A stretch of DNA of 64,000 nt from Halorubrum tebenquichense DSM 14210. Lineage in GTDB: Archaea; Halobacteriota; Halobacteria; Halobacteriales; Haloferacaceae. Both the position numbers and the translations under genes were made by a program. Shown one piece after another: positions 8,745-17,686 of this stretch. Under the pieces are notes generated by a model, which worked only from the letters and a program-made list of their open reading frames with translations, was not told the origin of the DNA and searched no databases. Position 1 is the stretch's first letter; the number at the start of each line of letters is the position of its first letter. The stretch is taken from NCBI RefSeq assembly GCF_000337415.1, contig NZ_AOJD01000059.1, positions 1 through 64,000 of the forward strand, read 5' to 3'.

Positions 8745-9605
8745 TCAGTTCCAGAACGGCTCCGTTTCCGTCTCGCTCGGCTCAACCCTACCTCCACCGT
8801 TTTCCGGCGCTACGAAGACTCCGTCGAACTCCGCTATCTCGACACCGACAATGTCGCCAGTCAGACTCTCGTCGAACGCATCCGGATACAGATCCGTGTT
8901 CACGTGTACCGATTCGAACTCGTCGTTTGAGGTCACGCTGTCGTTGACCTCACAGTACAGTTTCGCGTCGACGACACCGGTCGTTCCGCCACCCCCACCA
9001 CTGTTCTCGGTCGTGAGGATTCGTACCTTGTCGCCGCTGCCGAAGAACTTGACCATGGTAACGTCTGACGCCACCTCCGAACTCCCTCCGACCGCCCCCT
9101 CTCCATCTTCGTCGTCTCCCTCGCTGACCGTGTACTTCCGCGTCTTATCGACGGTCGCTCCCCCGTCAGCAACCGTTCCGGAGAACGAGAGTTCGAGATC
9201 AACCGACTCGCTTCCTTCGAAATCGACGTTCACGACGGCTCTCTGACCGAGGCCGATATCGACGCGTTCGAAGCCAGAGCCGCCACCGTCATCGGATTCG
9301 ATTTCAACTTCGATCTCGATTTCACCGTCGTCCCTTTCAGTCTCGACCTCGGCCTCGTACTCGCCGTCCGGCCCTACCACCGTCGCGGTCAGACCCAGAG
9401 AGAGCGCTCCAGCAAACTGGTTTTTGATCTGGAGGCCCCCCTCGTCGTCTGGGTGCCCCTCGATTCCGAGATACGCCTTCTCGTCTTCGACGACGTTCAC
9501 GCTCACCTCGCGGTCGGCGCTCACGCTGGAGAACGCGCCGGTCCCCGCGCTCGCGGCCGCCGCGCTGCCGCCGCCGAGCAGGAGGATGAGCTGTCGTCGT
9601 TTCAT
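8745..9605 (-). CDS. DUF1102/TasA-like secreted protein 1
   Basis: A 286-residue exported protein. Residues 1-30 form a signal (MKRRQLILLLGGGSAAAASA, then GTGAFSSVSADREVSVNV). The GTGAFSSV box just after the hydrophobic core is the hallmark of SipW-dependent signal peptides in the TasA/camelysin superfamily. The mature part is predicted beta-rich, with long runs of Glu/Asp (residues 80-110) and Gly-rich loops, ending in a short acidic tail. Two more members lie at 10844 and 11525, and a matching signal peptidase at 14988. In bacteria and Pyrobaculum such proteins form extracellular filaments. That role here is inference. Confidence 0.82.
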   Translation of the reverse strand: MKRRQLILLLGGGSAAAASAGTGAFSSVSADREVSVNVVEDEKAYLGIEGHPDDEGGLQIKNQFAGALSLGLTATVVGPDGEYEAEVETERDDGEIEIEVEIESDDGGGSGFERVDIGLGQRAVVNVDFEGSESVDLELSFSGTVADGGATVDKTRKYTVSEGDDEDGEGAVGGSSEVASDVTMVKFFGSGDKVRILTTENSGGGGGTTGVVDAKLYCEVNDSVTSNDEFESVHVNTDLYPDAFDESLTGDIVGVEIAEFDGVFVAPENGGGRVEPSETETEPFWN

Positions 9606-9793
9606 GTGTCGGACTCGCTCACGGCTGTGGTCGGTTCCGTGCCAGCAGTACGCATGCCGTCGGTATAATTATCCGGTGCCGGAACCGGTTCTGGCACTCC
9701 CTGAACGACTTGGTCGCGGCGTGATCCGGTCATAGCGTGGCGTTCTGCGCTTCGCTCTCCGTCGCGTCCGGGTCGCTCGTCAGCGACCGCACG

Positions 9794-10376
9794 CTAGTTC
9801 AACTCCGGCGGGTCGCCGTCGCCGCCGACCCGCATCTCGGCGGTGTAGTAGTGGTGGGTGACCGCCGAGAACGCGAACGCGACGACGATGGCGACCGTCC
9901 ACGCCATCTCGGGGAGCAGCGCGAACGGCCACGCGCCGAGCCACACCGCGGCCGTGAGCGCGGTCGCGACCCCCGAGAGCCCGAGGTAGTACTGGCTCCA
10001 CGGGATCTCGCTGCCCTCGACCACGTCCATGTACACGTCCACGTCCTCCAGCGCGGGCGTCGGCTCGACGACGCCGCGGTCCTTGTTGAACTTGACGACG
10101 CCCGCGTCGTCCATCTTCGGCAGGTGGGACTGCTGGAGCGCGGTGTACACGCGCTTGCGGTCGCTCCCGGTTATCTCCGCGACGTCGACGTCGTTCTCCC
10201 AGGCCGCGATCTGCTCCGCCATCTCCCCGATCTCGACGCTTCCCCCCCGATTCGCCCTTCAGCAGATGGACCGCGAACCGTCGGCGCTGGTTCGCTAACA
10301 CCTTGTATAATTCGTCCTCCGAGATGTCTGTCGCCGGTTCGGCCCCTCCCCGCCCAACCTGTTGTACCGACGCCAT
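9794..10376 (-). pseudogene. HTH-membrane regulator (DUF7344-like) with a frameshift in a seven-G run
   Basis: The gene reads MASVQQVGRGGAEPATDIS... from 10376, with a winged-helix start (ELYKVLANQRRRFAVHLLKGES). The frame then breaks at 10242-10248, a run of seven C (seven G on the coding strand). Removing one G restores ESGGSVEIGEMAEQIAAWEN and the rest of the family pattern (TGSDRKRVYTALQQSHLPKM DDAGVV), ending in two membrane segments (about residues 125-165) and a stop at 9794. As read, the product would stop being homologous after about 45 residues. Such HTH proteins with a two-helix membrane tail are common haloarchaeal regulators. This one lies between DUF1102 genes. Sequencing error, a true mutation, or homopolymer phase variation are all possible. 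Confidence 0.78.
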
Positions 10377-10843
10377 TTCTTGTCAGACACATATGATCCA
10401 ATCAACATAAACGCTCCGGTAGTGATAGCGTTCGGATACTTTCGGATCGCGCGAACGGTTCGGAACTACCCGATCAAGACTGCCGAAAACGCAGGAAGAG
10501 AGACAGATAAACTCGATTCGACGATTCTGAGGTTTATGACACCGACCGATCGACGGGTCTCGTATCAGAATATCAGAACGTATTTTCGTATTTCACTCGT
10601 CGGAAAAATCACCTTCCACGGGTGATTATCGCGCTTCAGGCACCACCTGAACGCGGATCGACCCGGTTTCAGGCCGGGGCAGAACGTTCCCCCCGCTCGT
10701 TCAGCGACCCCCGGAAGTGTTTCTGGAAATTCATTACAATATGGGATAGGCCCCATGGGTGTAGTAGAGCGACCCCGGGTGACGCGGGATGTCCCGCGTC
10801 GGCGGCCGCGGGTCGTGTGCGGACACAACGAGGTTACACAACT
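10377..10843. other. AT-rich intergenic region between regulator and DUF1102 genes
   Basis: This 467-base region has no convincing gene. Its left part (about 10380-10640) is clearly richer in A and T than the chromosome around it. A frame at 10362-10625 on the plus strand is open but shows no family features and overlaps the regulator start. The right part holds a perfect inverted repeat at 10781-10800 (GACGCGGGA, two-base loop, TCCCGCGTC), 44 bases before the ATG of the next gene. That could be an operator or a hairpin in the leader. Confidence 0.6.
10781..10800. promoter_or_regulatory. Inverted repeat upstream of DUF1102 gene 2
   Basis: GACGCGGGA-TG-TCCCGCGTC, nine-base arms that match perfectly, ends 43 bases before the ATG at 10844. 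Its symmetry suits a dimeric regulator site, and the neighbouring HTH-membrane protein is an obvious but unproven candidate. It could equally be a leader hairpin. Confidence 0.4.
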
Positions 10844-11515
10844 ATGGCAAACCGACGCAAGTTCCTCGCCGGACTGGGCGCATTGGCTTCAGGTAGCGCG
10901 GCAGCGGTTGGTACCGGGGCGTTTTCATCCGTCTCTGCCACCAGAACTGTCAGCGTCAATGTCGCGAGTGATGAGAGCTCGTTCCTCGCTCTAAATGCAA
11001 CAGATGAACGCGCCTCAATAACCGACGGTCAACTTGAACTGGAGTTTGATAACTCCGGAGAGGGTGCACTGGGACTGAATCCTAACTCTCGGACCGCCTT
11101 CTTGGATGTGTTCGAGATCACGAACCAAGGCGATGACCCTGCGTACGTGGGTGTGGGCGTTGAGCAATCAGATGTGTACGCTGATGGAGCTGGGAATCCG
11201 CTCCTGGCTGATTACGAGAATCTGAGTATGTTCGTGTACGCTGAGGATTCAAACGGAAACGGTCCGGGACTGTCGTTCAATGGCGGGAACGGTAACATGG
11301 AAATTGACAGTGGCGGCCGGGTTGACGCTGACTTTGACAGTAATGGAACATCTGTTCCAGAAGATAATCCACGGATCCTGAGTCCCGGAGACTCCATTAG
11401 CGTTGATTTCAGCTTTATTGTTGACGGAAATTCGCTGGGTACCGGTGGTAACGATGAGATAGTCGTTGCTGCTGCTGATCCGAACGCAACAGGCCGAGAT
11501 CCAGACGATAACTAA
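10844..11515 (+). CDS. DUF1102/TasA-like secreted protein 2
   Basis: A 223-residue exported protein beginning MANRRKFLAGLGALASGSAA followed by VGTGAFSSVSATRTVSVNV, the same signal architecture as its paralogues. The mature region shows a repeated beta-strand pattern (FDNSGEGALGLNPNS, FEITNQGDDPAYVGV) typical of DUF1102. ITNQGDDP followed by a hydrophobic strand is the family's most recognisable segment. It ends in a Ser-poor acidic tail (GRDPDDN). Codon use is less GC-biased than in flanking genes (many third-position A/T), and the AT-rich character runs through the next gene. Nine bases separate it from the following DUF1102 gene, so the two form an operon. It is a probable substrate of the signal peptidase at 14988. 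Confidence 0.85.
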   Translation: MANRRKFLAGLGALASGSAAAVGTGAFSSVSATRTVSVNVASDESSFLALNATDERASITDGQLELEFDNSGEGALGLNPNSRTAFLDVFEITNQGDDPAYVGVGVEQSDVYADGAGNPLLADYENLSMFVYAEDSNGNGPGLSFNGGNGNMEIDSGGRVDADFDSNGTSVPEDNPRILSPGDSISVDFSFIVDGNSLGTGGNDEIVVAAADPNATGRDPDDN

Positions 11516-11524
11516 CAATAAAAG

Positions 11525-12082
11525 ATGAATCGCCGAAGGCTCCTCAAGTCGGCTATTCCGCTCGCAGGAGGGCTGGCGACCACCATCGGATCGGGAGCCT
11601 TCAGCAGCGTCCAAGCGGAACGTAGCGTTGAGGTCGCAGTCGTTGACGACGACCAAGCATACCTTCGGCTTGAGGCGAAAGATTCGACTGGAAGTGTCCG
11701 AGCAGAGGATTCAACCGGCCAGCTACGATTCTTCATTCCCGGTCTCAACAGCCAAGCAGATGGGACCGGAGTCGCACCAAATTCTGTGCACATCTTTGAT
11801 CCACTTGTGCGTGTCGAGAACTTGGGAGATGACCCAGTCGAACTGTTTAGCGAGACCCCAAGTTCAATTCCCGATCAGTTTGACCGGATTTCTCTAACTG
11901 TGTCAGGCGATCCAGTAGATAGTGAGGCCGATGCTGTAGAATTATCTACCGGAGGATCCATCAGTTGTGGTCTCCTAATTGAAACTGCTCCTGATGCTTC
12001 CGTAACTGACGATCGGATCAAAAGTTCCATAAAAATTCGTGCGGACCCTCCCGGTAACTCTGACACAGATGAGGGAAGATAA
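11525..12082 (+). CDS. DUF1102/TasA-like secreted protein 3
   Basis: A 185-residue exported protein. The signal is MNRRRLLKSAIPLAGGLATT followed by IGSGAFSSVQAERSVEVAV, a close variant of the GTGAFSSV motif. DUF1102 pattern residues recur in the mature chain (DDQAYLRLEA, VRVENLGDDPVELF, GGSISCGLLIET). The single Cys near residue 155 is unusual for this family. It lies nine bases after the previous paralogue and shares its low GC. It could be a second pilin-like or minor subunit, or an anchor, by analogy with TasA and TapA; that is inference. The AT-rich spacer that follows probably ends the transcript. Confidence 0.83.
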   Translation: MNRRRLLKSAIPLAGGLATTIGSGAFSSVQAERSVEVAVVDDDQAYLRLEAKDSTGSVRAEDSTGQLRFFIPGLNSQADGTGVAPNSVHIFDPLVRVENLGDDPVELFSETPSSIPDQFDRISLTVSGDPVDSEADAVELSTGGSISCGLLIETAPDASVTDDRIKSSIKIRADPPGNSDTDEGR

Positions 12083-12246
12083 CTATAGATAATTTAAATT
12101 AATATTTAGTATTAATTTATATATAGAATTAATGAATTTAAGTTCTATTCTAAATTAAATATACTCTGGTAAGTGACTGCTCCATTCTGTGAGTCAAGCA
12201 CCGCATAACGAAGTCCCTTTGAATACAACGAGAACATCTAGCACCA
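12083..12246. other. Extremely AT-rich spacer after the DUF1102 pair
   Basis: Between 12083 and about 12165 the sequence is almost all A and T (runs such as TAATTTAAATTAATATTTAG), in sharp contrast to the GC-rich chromosome. I see no gene. It could end the DUF1102 transcript, carry the promoter for the gene at 12247, or mark the edge of transferred DNA. Confidence 0.6.
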
Positions 12247-13791
12247 ATGCCGACCGTCCGCCGGACCACTCTCACGATCCTGCTGGTCGCGGCCGCAGCG
12301 ACTGCGCTTGCCCTCGCCACAGGCGCGGCAGTCGTCGGTGACGCCGACACCGTCGCAGACGGCGACCTCGCGGTCCAGCCGGCGGACGGCCCCAACGGGA
12401 ACTACGCCTACCTGAACGACGACGACGAGATCGTCGTCGACGTCTCGGCGTCGAACCCGAACATCCGCGATCCCGACTTCGAGGGCGTCAACCCCGACGC
12501 GCTCGCCGCGGCGGACGGCGTCTTCGAGATCACCTACACGGCCGACGAGTACGCTCGCGTCTGGATCGACCACGGGGAAGAGAACGTCACGTTCGTCGCG
12601 GACGGGACCTCGATCGAGGGCCGGTCGAACAACGTCACGCTCGGGCCGAACGAGACGGTCGCGGTCGGGCTCCGCGTCGACGCGCGCGGCGCGGCGGCCG
12701 GGACCACCCTCGGCGGCGACGACTTCGACATCCGGGCGGAGATCGCCGAACCGGAGCGCGTCGGGACGACGGCGACCGACGATGACGACGGGGGCGGCGC
12801 GAGCACCACGGTCCGGGAACTCGCTGACGACCGCCGGCAGTTCACCGGACGCGACCTCCCCGCGGGCGGGGGGACGACGTTCGACGCGGCGCGGATGCGG
12901 CTCTCGGCGTACGCGACGCTCGACCGCGTGCGGGTCGAGAGCGCGACCGGAGGCGACGTCGCCTTCGAGACCGCCGGCTCGCCGGAGCCGTTCGCGAGCG
13001 CCGGCCCGCTGACCGACTCCCGCGGGGCGCGACCCGAGGCGTACTTCGAACTGAACCACTCCTTTTCGACCGAGGAAGTGTCCCGGGTTCGCTTCGGGTT
13101 CAGCGTCGACCGCGAGTACCTGAACGAGACGGGCGCGGACCCGGCGGACCTCTCGCTGTACCGCCGCTCGGAGGCCGAGTCCGACGGCTGGGAGCGGCTG
13201 GCGACCGAGCAAGTCGACCCCGCGGTCCGGGACATTCGCGACCTCCCCGAGGACCGGGTCCACCTCACCGCGACGACCGGCGAGTTCTCGGTGTTCGCCG
13301 TGGCGACGGAGCGACCGGTGTTCCGGCCGACGAGCGTCGCGCTCGACCGCGACGCCGTCGACCCCGGCGACCCCGTCACGGTGCGCGCGACGGTCGCGAA
13401 CGAGGGCGGCGCGGACGGCGAGCGGCCGGTGACGCTCACCGCCGACGGCGACCCGGTCGCGACGGAGCGGGTCGACCTCGCCCCGGACGAGACGACGGTC
13501 GTCGCGTTCGAGACCGCGTTCGAGGAAGCCGGCACGTACGACCTCGCGGTGGACGGGACGGCCGCGGGGACGCTCGTGGTCGGGGATCCGGCCGGCGACG
13601 GGGCGGGTGAGGGGAGCGCGTCCGTCGGCGACGGCGACGCCTCTGACCCACCAAGCGACGGCTCGCAGGACGGAGGCGGCCCGACCGAGGAGCCGAGCGG
13701 AATCGACCTCTCGAACGTGGCCGGACTCCTGATCTTCCTCCTCGTGACGCTCGCCGGCGTCGCGCTCGCACGGCGGATGCCGAGGCCGTGA
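12247..13791 (+). CDS. Secreted surface protein with CARDB-like domain and C-terminal anchor
   Basis: A 514-residue exported protein. The Sec signal lies at residues 1-30 (MPTVRRTTLTILLVAAAATA). The N-terminal domain (about 45-180) resembles the surface domains found near haloarchaeal signal peptidase loci (NGNYAYLNDDDEIVVDVSAS). Residues 200-355 fit the PGF-pre-PGF-type beta domain (ELNHSFSTEEVSRVRFGFSV). A CARDB-like domain follows at 365-440 (VTVRATVANEGG). A Ser/Gly/Asp-rich stalk (450-490) precedes one membrane helix (about 492-510) ending in RRMPRP. Normal high GC returns here. It lies in line with the DUF1102 operon and the signal peptidase, so a shared cell-surface role is plausible. 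Confidence 0.78.
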   Translation: MPTVRRTTLTILLVAAAATALALATGAAVVGDADTVADGDLAVQPADGPNGNYAYLNDDDEIVVDVSASNPNIRDPDFEGVNPDALAAADGVFEITYTADEYARVWIDHGEENVTFVADGTSIEGRSNNVTLGPNETVAVGLRVDARGAAAGTTLGGDDFDIRAEIAEPERVGTTATDDDDGGGASTTVRELADDRRQFTGRDLPAGGGTTFDAARMRLSAYATLDRVRVESATGGDVAFETAGSPEPFASAGPLTDSRGARPEAYFELNHSFSTEEVSRVRFGFSVDREYLNETGADPADLSLYRRSEAESDGWERLATEQVDPAVRDIRDLPEDRVHLTATTGEFSVFAVATERPVFRPTSVALDRDAVDPGDPVTVRATVANEGGADGERPVTLTADGDPVATERVDLAPDETTVVAFETAFEEAGTYDLAVDGTAAGTLVVGDPAGDGAGEGSASVGDGDASDPPSDGSQDGGGPTEEPSGIDLSNVAGLLIFLLVTLAGVALARRMPRP

Positions 13792-13900
13792 CGGCCGGTC
13801 CCGCTCGGAACGGTCCGGCCGCCCACCGGGTCGCGGAGCGGTTATCACGACTGGATCGTCGGCCGACAGCGATTAACCCGATGTCGGCCAACCGAGTCCC

Positions 13901-14836
13901 GTGACCGACCTCTCGTCGGAGACGGACCGCCCGGCCGCCGGACGCGGCGGGAGCGACGGCTCCCACCGGAATCGGAACGCGGACGCCCGGTCCGGGTACG
14001 CGGCCTTCGCCGACGAGCTGGCGGCCCGCGCTCGCGTCGCCGACCTCATCGCGCTCTGTCTCCCGCCGGTCGTCCTCGTCGCCGTCTTCTCGCTACCGGA
14101 GGCGACCCGGCGCTCGCTGGCGTTCGCGTACGCGGATCCGACCTTCCTGTCGGCGTTCACGGCCCACTACGTCCACCTCGGGAGCGACCACCTCCTCGGG
14201 AACCTCGCCGGCTACGCGCTGTTGGCGGGGGCCGGCTACGCGCCCGCAGTCCTGAGCGGCCGCCGTCGACTCTTCTTCACGGCGTTCGTCACCTATCTCG
14301 GTGCCCTCCCGTTCGCGCTGTCCGCGCTGAACCTCGCCGTCCCGCGCGACGCCGTCGGCTTCGGCTTCTCCGGCGTCAACATGGCGCTCTCGGGACTGCT
14401 CCCCGTCCTGTGGTACTGTTACGCTCGCGACCGGTTCGCACCGAGCGCGTCGGTCGCTGCGCTGCCGGCCGTCTTCTTCGCGCTCGTCGGCTGGATCGCC
14501 CTCCTCGCGCTCCCCGTCTCGACCGAGGGGTACGGGATCGCTGGGCTGGCGATCGGCGTCGCGGGCGCGCTCCTCGCGGTGCTGTACGCGGCCAGCAGCG
14601 ACCTCCGGCTCCCGCGGTCGCTCCGACAGGCGGCGAGGGCCGTCGCGTCGCGTCCCGGGCACGGGGACCTGCTCGTCGTCGGCGCGGTGGTCGCGGTCGG
14701 CTACCCCGTCGTCGGGTTCCCGGCCGACCCCTCCGGCGGGGGCAGCGTCGTGAACCTGTACGTCCATCTGCTCGGGTTCTGTCTCGGCTTCATCGGCCCG
14801 TTCGCGCTGCTCGCGGGCGGCGTCTTCGACGAGTAG
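13901..14836 (+). CDS. Rhomboid-like intramembrane serine protease
   Basis: A 311-residue polytopic membrane protein starting at GTG. After a hydrophilic N-terminal tail of about 45 residues there are roughly seven membrane segments. Rhomboid features are visible: an early HYVHLGSDHLLGN (TM2-like, His and Asn), the catalytic GFGFSGVNMALSG (GxSG type, Ser near residue 155), and a late VHLLGFCLGF containing the partner His near 284. Spacing between the Ser and His is longer than in bacterial GlpG, as in several archaeal members. It is likely to cleave membrane proteins within or near the bilayer. Its substrate is unknown, but surface proteins encoded on both sides are candidates. Confidence 0.8.
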   Translation: MTDLSSETDRPAAGRGGSDGSHRNRNADARSGYAAFADELAARARVADLIALCLPPVVLVAVFSLPEATRRSLAFAYADPTFLSAFTAHYVHLGSDHLLGNLAGYALLAGAGYAPAVLSGRRRLFFTAFVTYLGALPFALSALNLAVPRDAVGFGFSGVNMALSGLLPVLWYCYARDRFAPSASVAALPAVFFALVGWIALLALPVSTEGYGIAGLAIGVAGALLAVLYAASSDLRLPRSLRQAARAVASRPGHGDLLVVGAVVAVGYPVVGFPADPSGGGSVVNLYVHLLGFCLGFIGPFALLAGGVFDE

Positions 14837-14987
14837 TCCCGCCCGCAACCGACCGGACTCGCCTCCACCCACGAACTTATTAGGACACGCCGCCGTTCAG
14901 CGATCGACGGGTTACCTGACGCCTGCGCGACAGGAACCGCCCGGCGGTAACGCGCGGGGGATCGTCAACCCGGCCAAAAGCGACACA

Positions 14988-16151
14988 ATGTCCGTCAAAC
15001 GAACGCTGTCCGTGGCCCTTCAGGCGGCCGCGGTGCTGGTCGTCGTCTCGCTCGTCGTCGGCCAGTTCCTCGGCCAGCCGATCCTCCTCAGCTACGTCGA
15101 GACCGGGAGCATGCAGCCGACGCTCGATCCGGGAGACGGGTTCGTGGCGATCCCGGCCCAGATCGCCGGCGGTATCGGGACCGGCGACGTCGTGACGTTC
15201 AACGCCGAGGAGATACAGGGCGGCGGGCTGACGACCCACCGGGTGGTCGAGGAGACCGAGCGCGGCTACGTCACCCGCGGGGACAACAACCCGTTCACCG
15301 ATCAGGACGGGGGCGAGCCGATCGTTCAGGACGCGGACGTGGTCGCGAAGGCGCTCCAGGTCGGCGGGAGCGTCGTCGTGATCCCGCACCTCGGCACCGC
15401 AGCCATGGGGTTCCAGTCCGCGCTCGACGCCGTCCAGACGCGGTTGGCGGTGACGTTCGGCGTCCGGTCGCTTCAGGGGACACAGGGGCTGGCGTACATC
15501 ATCTTCGGCGCGTCGGTCGTCGCGTACGCGGTCGACTGGTACCTCGACGCAGGCTCCCGGAACCGCGAGTCGCGCGACCGGTCGCGCGACGACGGCACCT
15601 CCGTGCTGGCGATCCTCGGCGTCCTCGCGCTGGTACTCATGGCGACCGCGACGGCCGCGATGGTCGTGCCGGGCGGGACGCAGGAGTACGGCGTCGTGAG
15701 CGCCGAGTTCGAGTCGGAGAACCCGACCGTCATCGAGAGCGGTACGAGCCAGGAGATCGAGTACGTCGTCCCCAACGCCGGGCTCGTCCCCGTGTACGCG
15801 TACGTCTCGCCGGCGAGCCCGGGCGTCGACGTCGACCCGCAGCGGCTCTCGGTCGGCAGCCGGGGCGAGGCGTCGACGACGGTGACGCTGTCCGCGCCCG
15901 ACGAGACCGGGTACTACCGGTTGTTCGTCGCCGAACACCGCTACCTCGCCGTGTTGCCTCCGGGCGTCGTCGACGAGCTGTACGGGGTCCACCCCTGGGC
16001 CCCGCTCGTTGCGATAAACGGCCTGCTCGGCGGCGGCATCGTCGGCGTCGGACTGCTGCTGTTGCGCGGCGAGCCCGCCAGAATCCGGTCGCGCGACTCC
16101 CGAGAGCGCCCCCCGCTTCACAGACGCGTCCTCCGCGAACTCTACAGATAA
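14988..16151 (+). CDS. Signal peptidase I, archaeal S26B type (SipW-like)
   Basis: A 387-residue membrane peptidase. An N-terminal helix (about residues 5-30) leads to the catalytic Ser41 in YVETGSMQPTLDPGD. The archaeal/eukaryotic-type His84 (TTHRVVEET) replaces the bacterial Lys, and acidic partners sit in RGDNNPFTDQ (D99, D105). Further membrane segments lie near 170-185 and 205-225, followed by a C-terminal beta domain (about 230-330) and a last helix (about 340-365). The beta-domain extension is absent from ordinary signal peptidases. Its gene is followed three bases later by the DUF5305 gene and lies downstream of three DUF1102 genes. Such clustering suggests a dedicated enzyme for SipW-type signals, as SipW serves TasA; this is inference. 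Confidence 0.9.
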   Translation: MSVKRTLSVALQAAAVLVVVSLVVGQFLGQPILLSYVETGSMQPTLDPGDGFVAIPAQIAGGIGTGDVVTFNAEEIQGGGLTTHRVVEETERGYVTRGDNNPFTDQDGGEPIVQDADVVAKALQVGGSVVVIPHLGTAAMGFQSALDAVQTRLAVTFGVRSLQGTQGLAYIIFGASVVAYAVDWYLDAGSRNRESRDRSRDDGTSVLAILGVLALVLMATATAAMVVPGGTQEYGVVSAEFESENPTVIESGTSQEIEYVVPNAGLVPVYAYVSPASPGVDVDPQRLSVGSRGEASTTVTLSAPDETGYYRLFVAEHRYLAVLPPGVVDELYGVHPWAPLVAINGLLGGGIVGVGLLLLRGEPARIRSRDSRERPPLHRRVLRELYR

Positions 16152-16154
16152 CAC

Positions 16155-17582
16155 ATGTCTTCAGCCCCTTCCGAGCGTCGACTCCGACTCCGCGCCGTCC
16201 TGAACGCACAGTCCACCGCGATCCTCGTCGCCTGTCTCCTCCTCGCCGCGGTCGGGGCGGGGCTCGTGTACACGACGCACGTCGATCCCGGCACGACCGA
16301 GGAGAGCCGCACGGTTTCGTCGCTGACCGTCGAGAGCGAGTACCGCCACAGCGCGACGGTGACGGAGCCCAACGCCGTCTTCGCGACGGGGTCGGTGCTC
16401 GACGGACGCGACACGTACTTCACGCGGATCGCGCCGGAGCTGGACGTGGACGTGGCGACGACGTACGCGGCCTCCAGCGCCGAGAACGTGACCGTCGAGG
16501 TCGGCTCCACGCTCGTGATCCGCAACGTCGGCGAGGAGGACACCGTCTACTGGCGCGAGACGGAACCGCTGGCGTCCGAGACCGTCTCGGACGTCGCCCC
16601 CGGCGAGACGGTGAACGCCTCCTTCGCGCTCAACAGCACGGCGATCGACGGCCGGGTGGCGTCTATCGAAGAGCAGCTCGGTGCCTCGCCCGGCGAGACG
16701 GAGACGTTCGTCACGACCGAGGTCGCGGTCGACGGGAGGGTCGGCGGGGTCGCCACGGCGTCGACGCAGACGCTCGACATGACGCTCACGCACGGCGGCG
16801 ACACCTACTCGGTCAGCGAGCCGGGCGTTCAGTCGGACACGACCTCGCGGACCGAGCGGGTGACAGTCGAGCGGAGCTACGGCGCGCTCCGGTCGTTCGG
16901 CGGGCCGCTCCTCCTGCTCGTCGGCCTCCTCGGAGCCGGGGGGATCGGGTACGCGACCCGGGAGTTCGACCTCGCGCTCGCGCCGGCCGAGCGCGAGTAC
17001 CTCTCGTACCGCGACGACCGCTCGGAGTTCGACGAGTGGATCACGACGTTCCGACTGCCCGAGTCGGTCCACGACCGCCCGACCGCCGAGGCGGGGTCGC
17101 TCCGGGACCTCGTCGACTTCGCGATCGACAACGACACCGGCGTCGTGGAGGACCCGCGGACCGGCGCGTTCCACGCCGTCTCCGGCGAGTTCGTCTACAC
17201 CTATCGCCCGCCGGCCCCGAACGGAGCGAGCGACGACGCCGGGGCCGAACCGGACGGCGCTGCGATCGGGCGAGACGGCGACCTCGCCGCCGCCGACTCC
17301 GTCTCCACCGACGACTCTCGCTCCGCCGGTGATTCCGACTCTGTCGACGGCTCCGGCTCCACGGACGATTCCGACTCTACCGACGATTCCGACTCTACCG
17401 ACGAGCCCTCCTCCGCCGCCGACGACGGCAGCGGGTCGGTGATGAACTGGGTCCGCGACGCGATCTCGTCCGAGGCGTCCGACTCGTCCGAGGCGTCCGA
17501 CTCGTCCGAGGCGTCCGCCGAGCAGGATCGGGACGACCGGCGCGACCCCGACGACTGGGACGCGGGAGACGACTCCCACTGA
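16155..17582 (+). CDS. DUF5305 domain-containing membrane protein
   Basis: A 475-residue protein. One membrane helix lies at about residues 20-40. The extracellular beta domain (about 45-230) begins HVDPGTTEESRTVSSLTVES and contains VLDGRDTYFTRIAPELDV, the DUF5305 core. A second helix spans about 248-266, with a cytoplasmic domain (270-355) containing EYLSYRDDRSEFDEWITTF. The C-terminal 110 residues are Ser/Asp-rich repeats, including short DDSDST and EASDSS units. It is encoded three bases after the signal peptidase, so the two are co-transcribed. DUF5305 genes commonly accompany SipW-like peptidases in haloarchaea. It may anchor or guide surface-filament assembly, as TapA does for TasA, but this is unproven. 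Confidence 0.87.
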   Translation: MSSAPSERRLRLRAVLNAQSTAILVACLLLAAVGAGLVYTTHVDPGTTEESRTVSSLTVESEYRHSATVTEPNAVFATGSVLDGRDTYFTRIAPELDVDVATTYAASSAENVTVEVGSTLVIRNVGEEDTVYWRETEPLASETVSDVAPGETVNASFALNSTAIDGRVASIEEQLGASPGETETFVTTEVAVDGRVGGVATASTQTLDMTLTHGGDTYSVSEPGVQSDTTSRTERVTVERSYGALRSFGGPLLLLVGLLGAGGIGYATREFDLALAPAEREYLSYRDDRSEFDEWITTFRLPESVHDRPTAEAGSLRDLVDFAIDNDTGVVEDPRTGAFHAVSGEFVYTYRPPAPNGASDDAGAEPDGAAIGRDGDLAAADSVSTDDSRSAGDSDSVDGSGSTDDSDSTDDSDSTDEPSSAADDGSGSVMNWVRDAISSEASDSSEASDSSEASAEQDRDDRRDPDDWDAGDDSH

Positions 17583-17686
17583 GTCGACCGCGGAGGACTC
17601 CGCGCGGTCGCCGCCGGTCCGATTCGACGTAAAAAGGGAGGCGATCCGGGCGCGTGCGCTACCTCCGTCGTCTACGCTATCGCCGC

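Noticed and set aside
10362-10625. An 87-residue plus-strand frame in the AT-rich gap
   Set aside because: It overlaps the start of the regulator, has no recognisable domain and fits random AT-rich sequence. It could be real, but I see no support.
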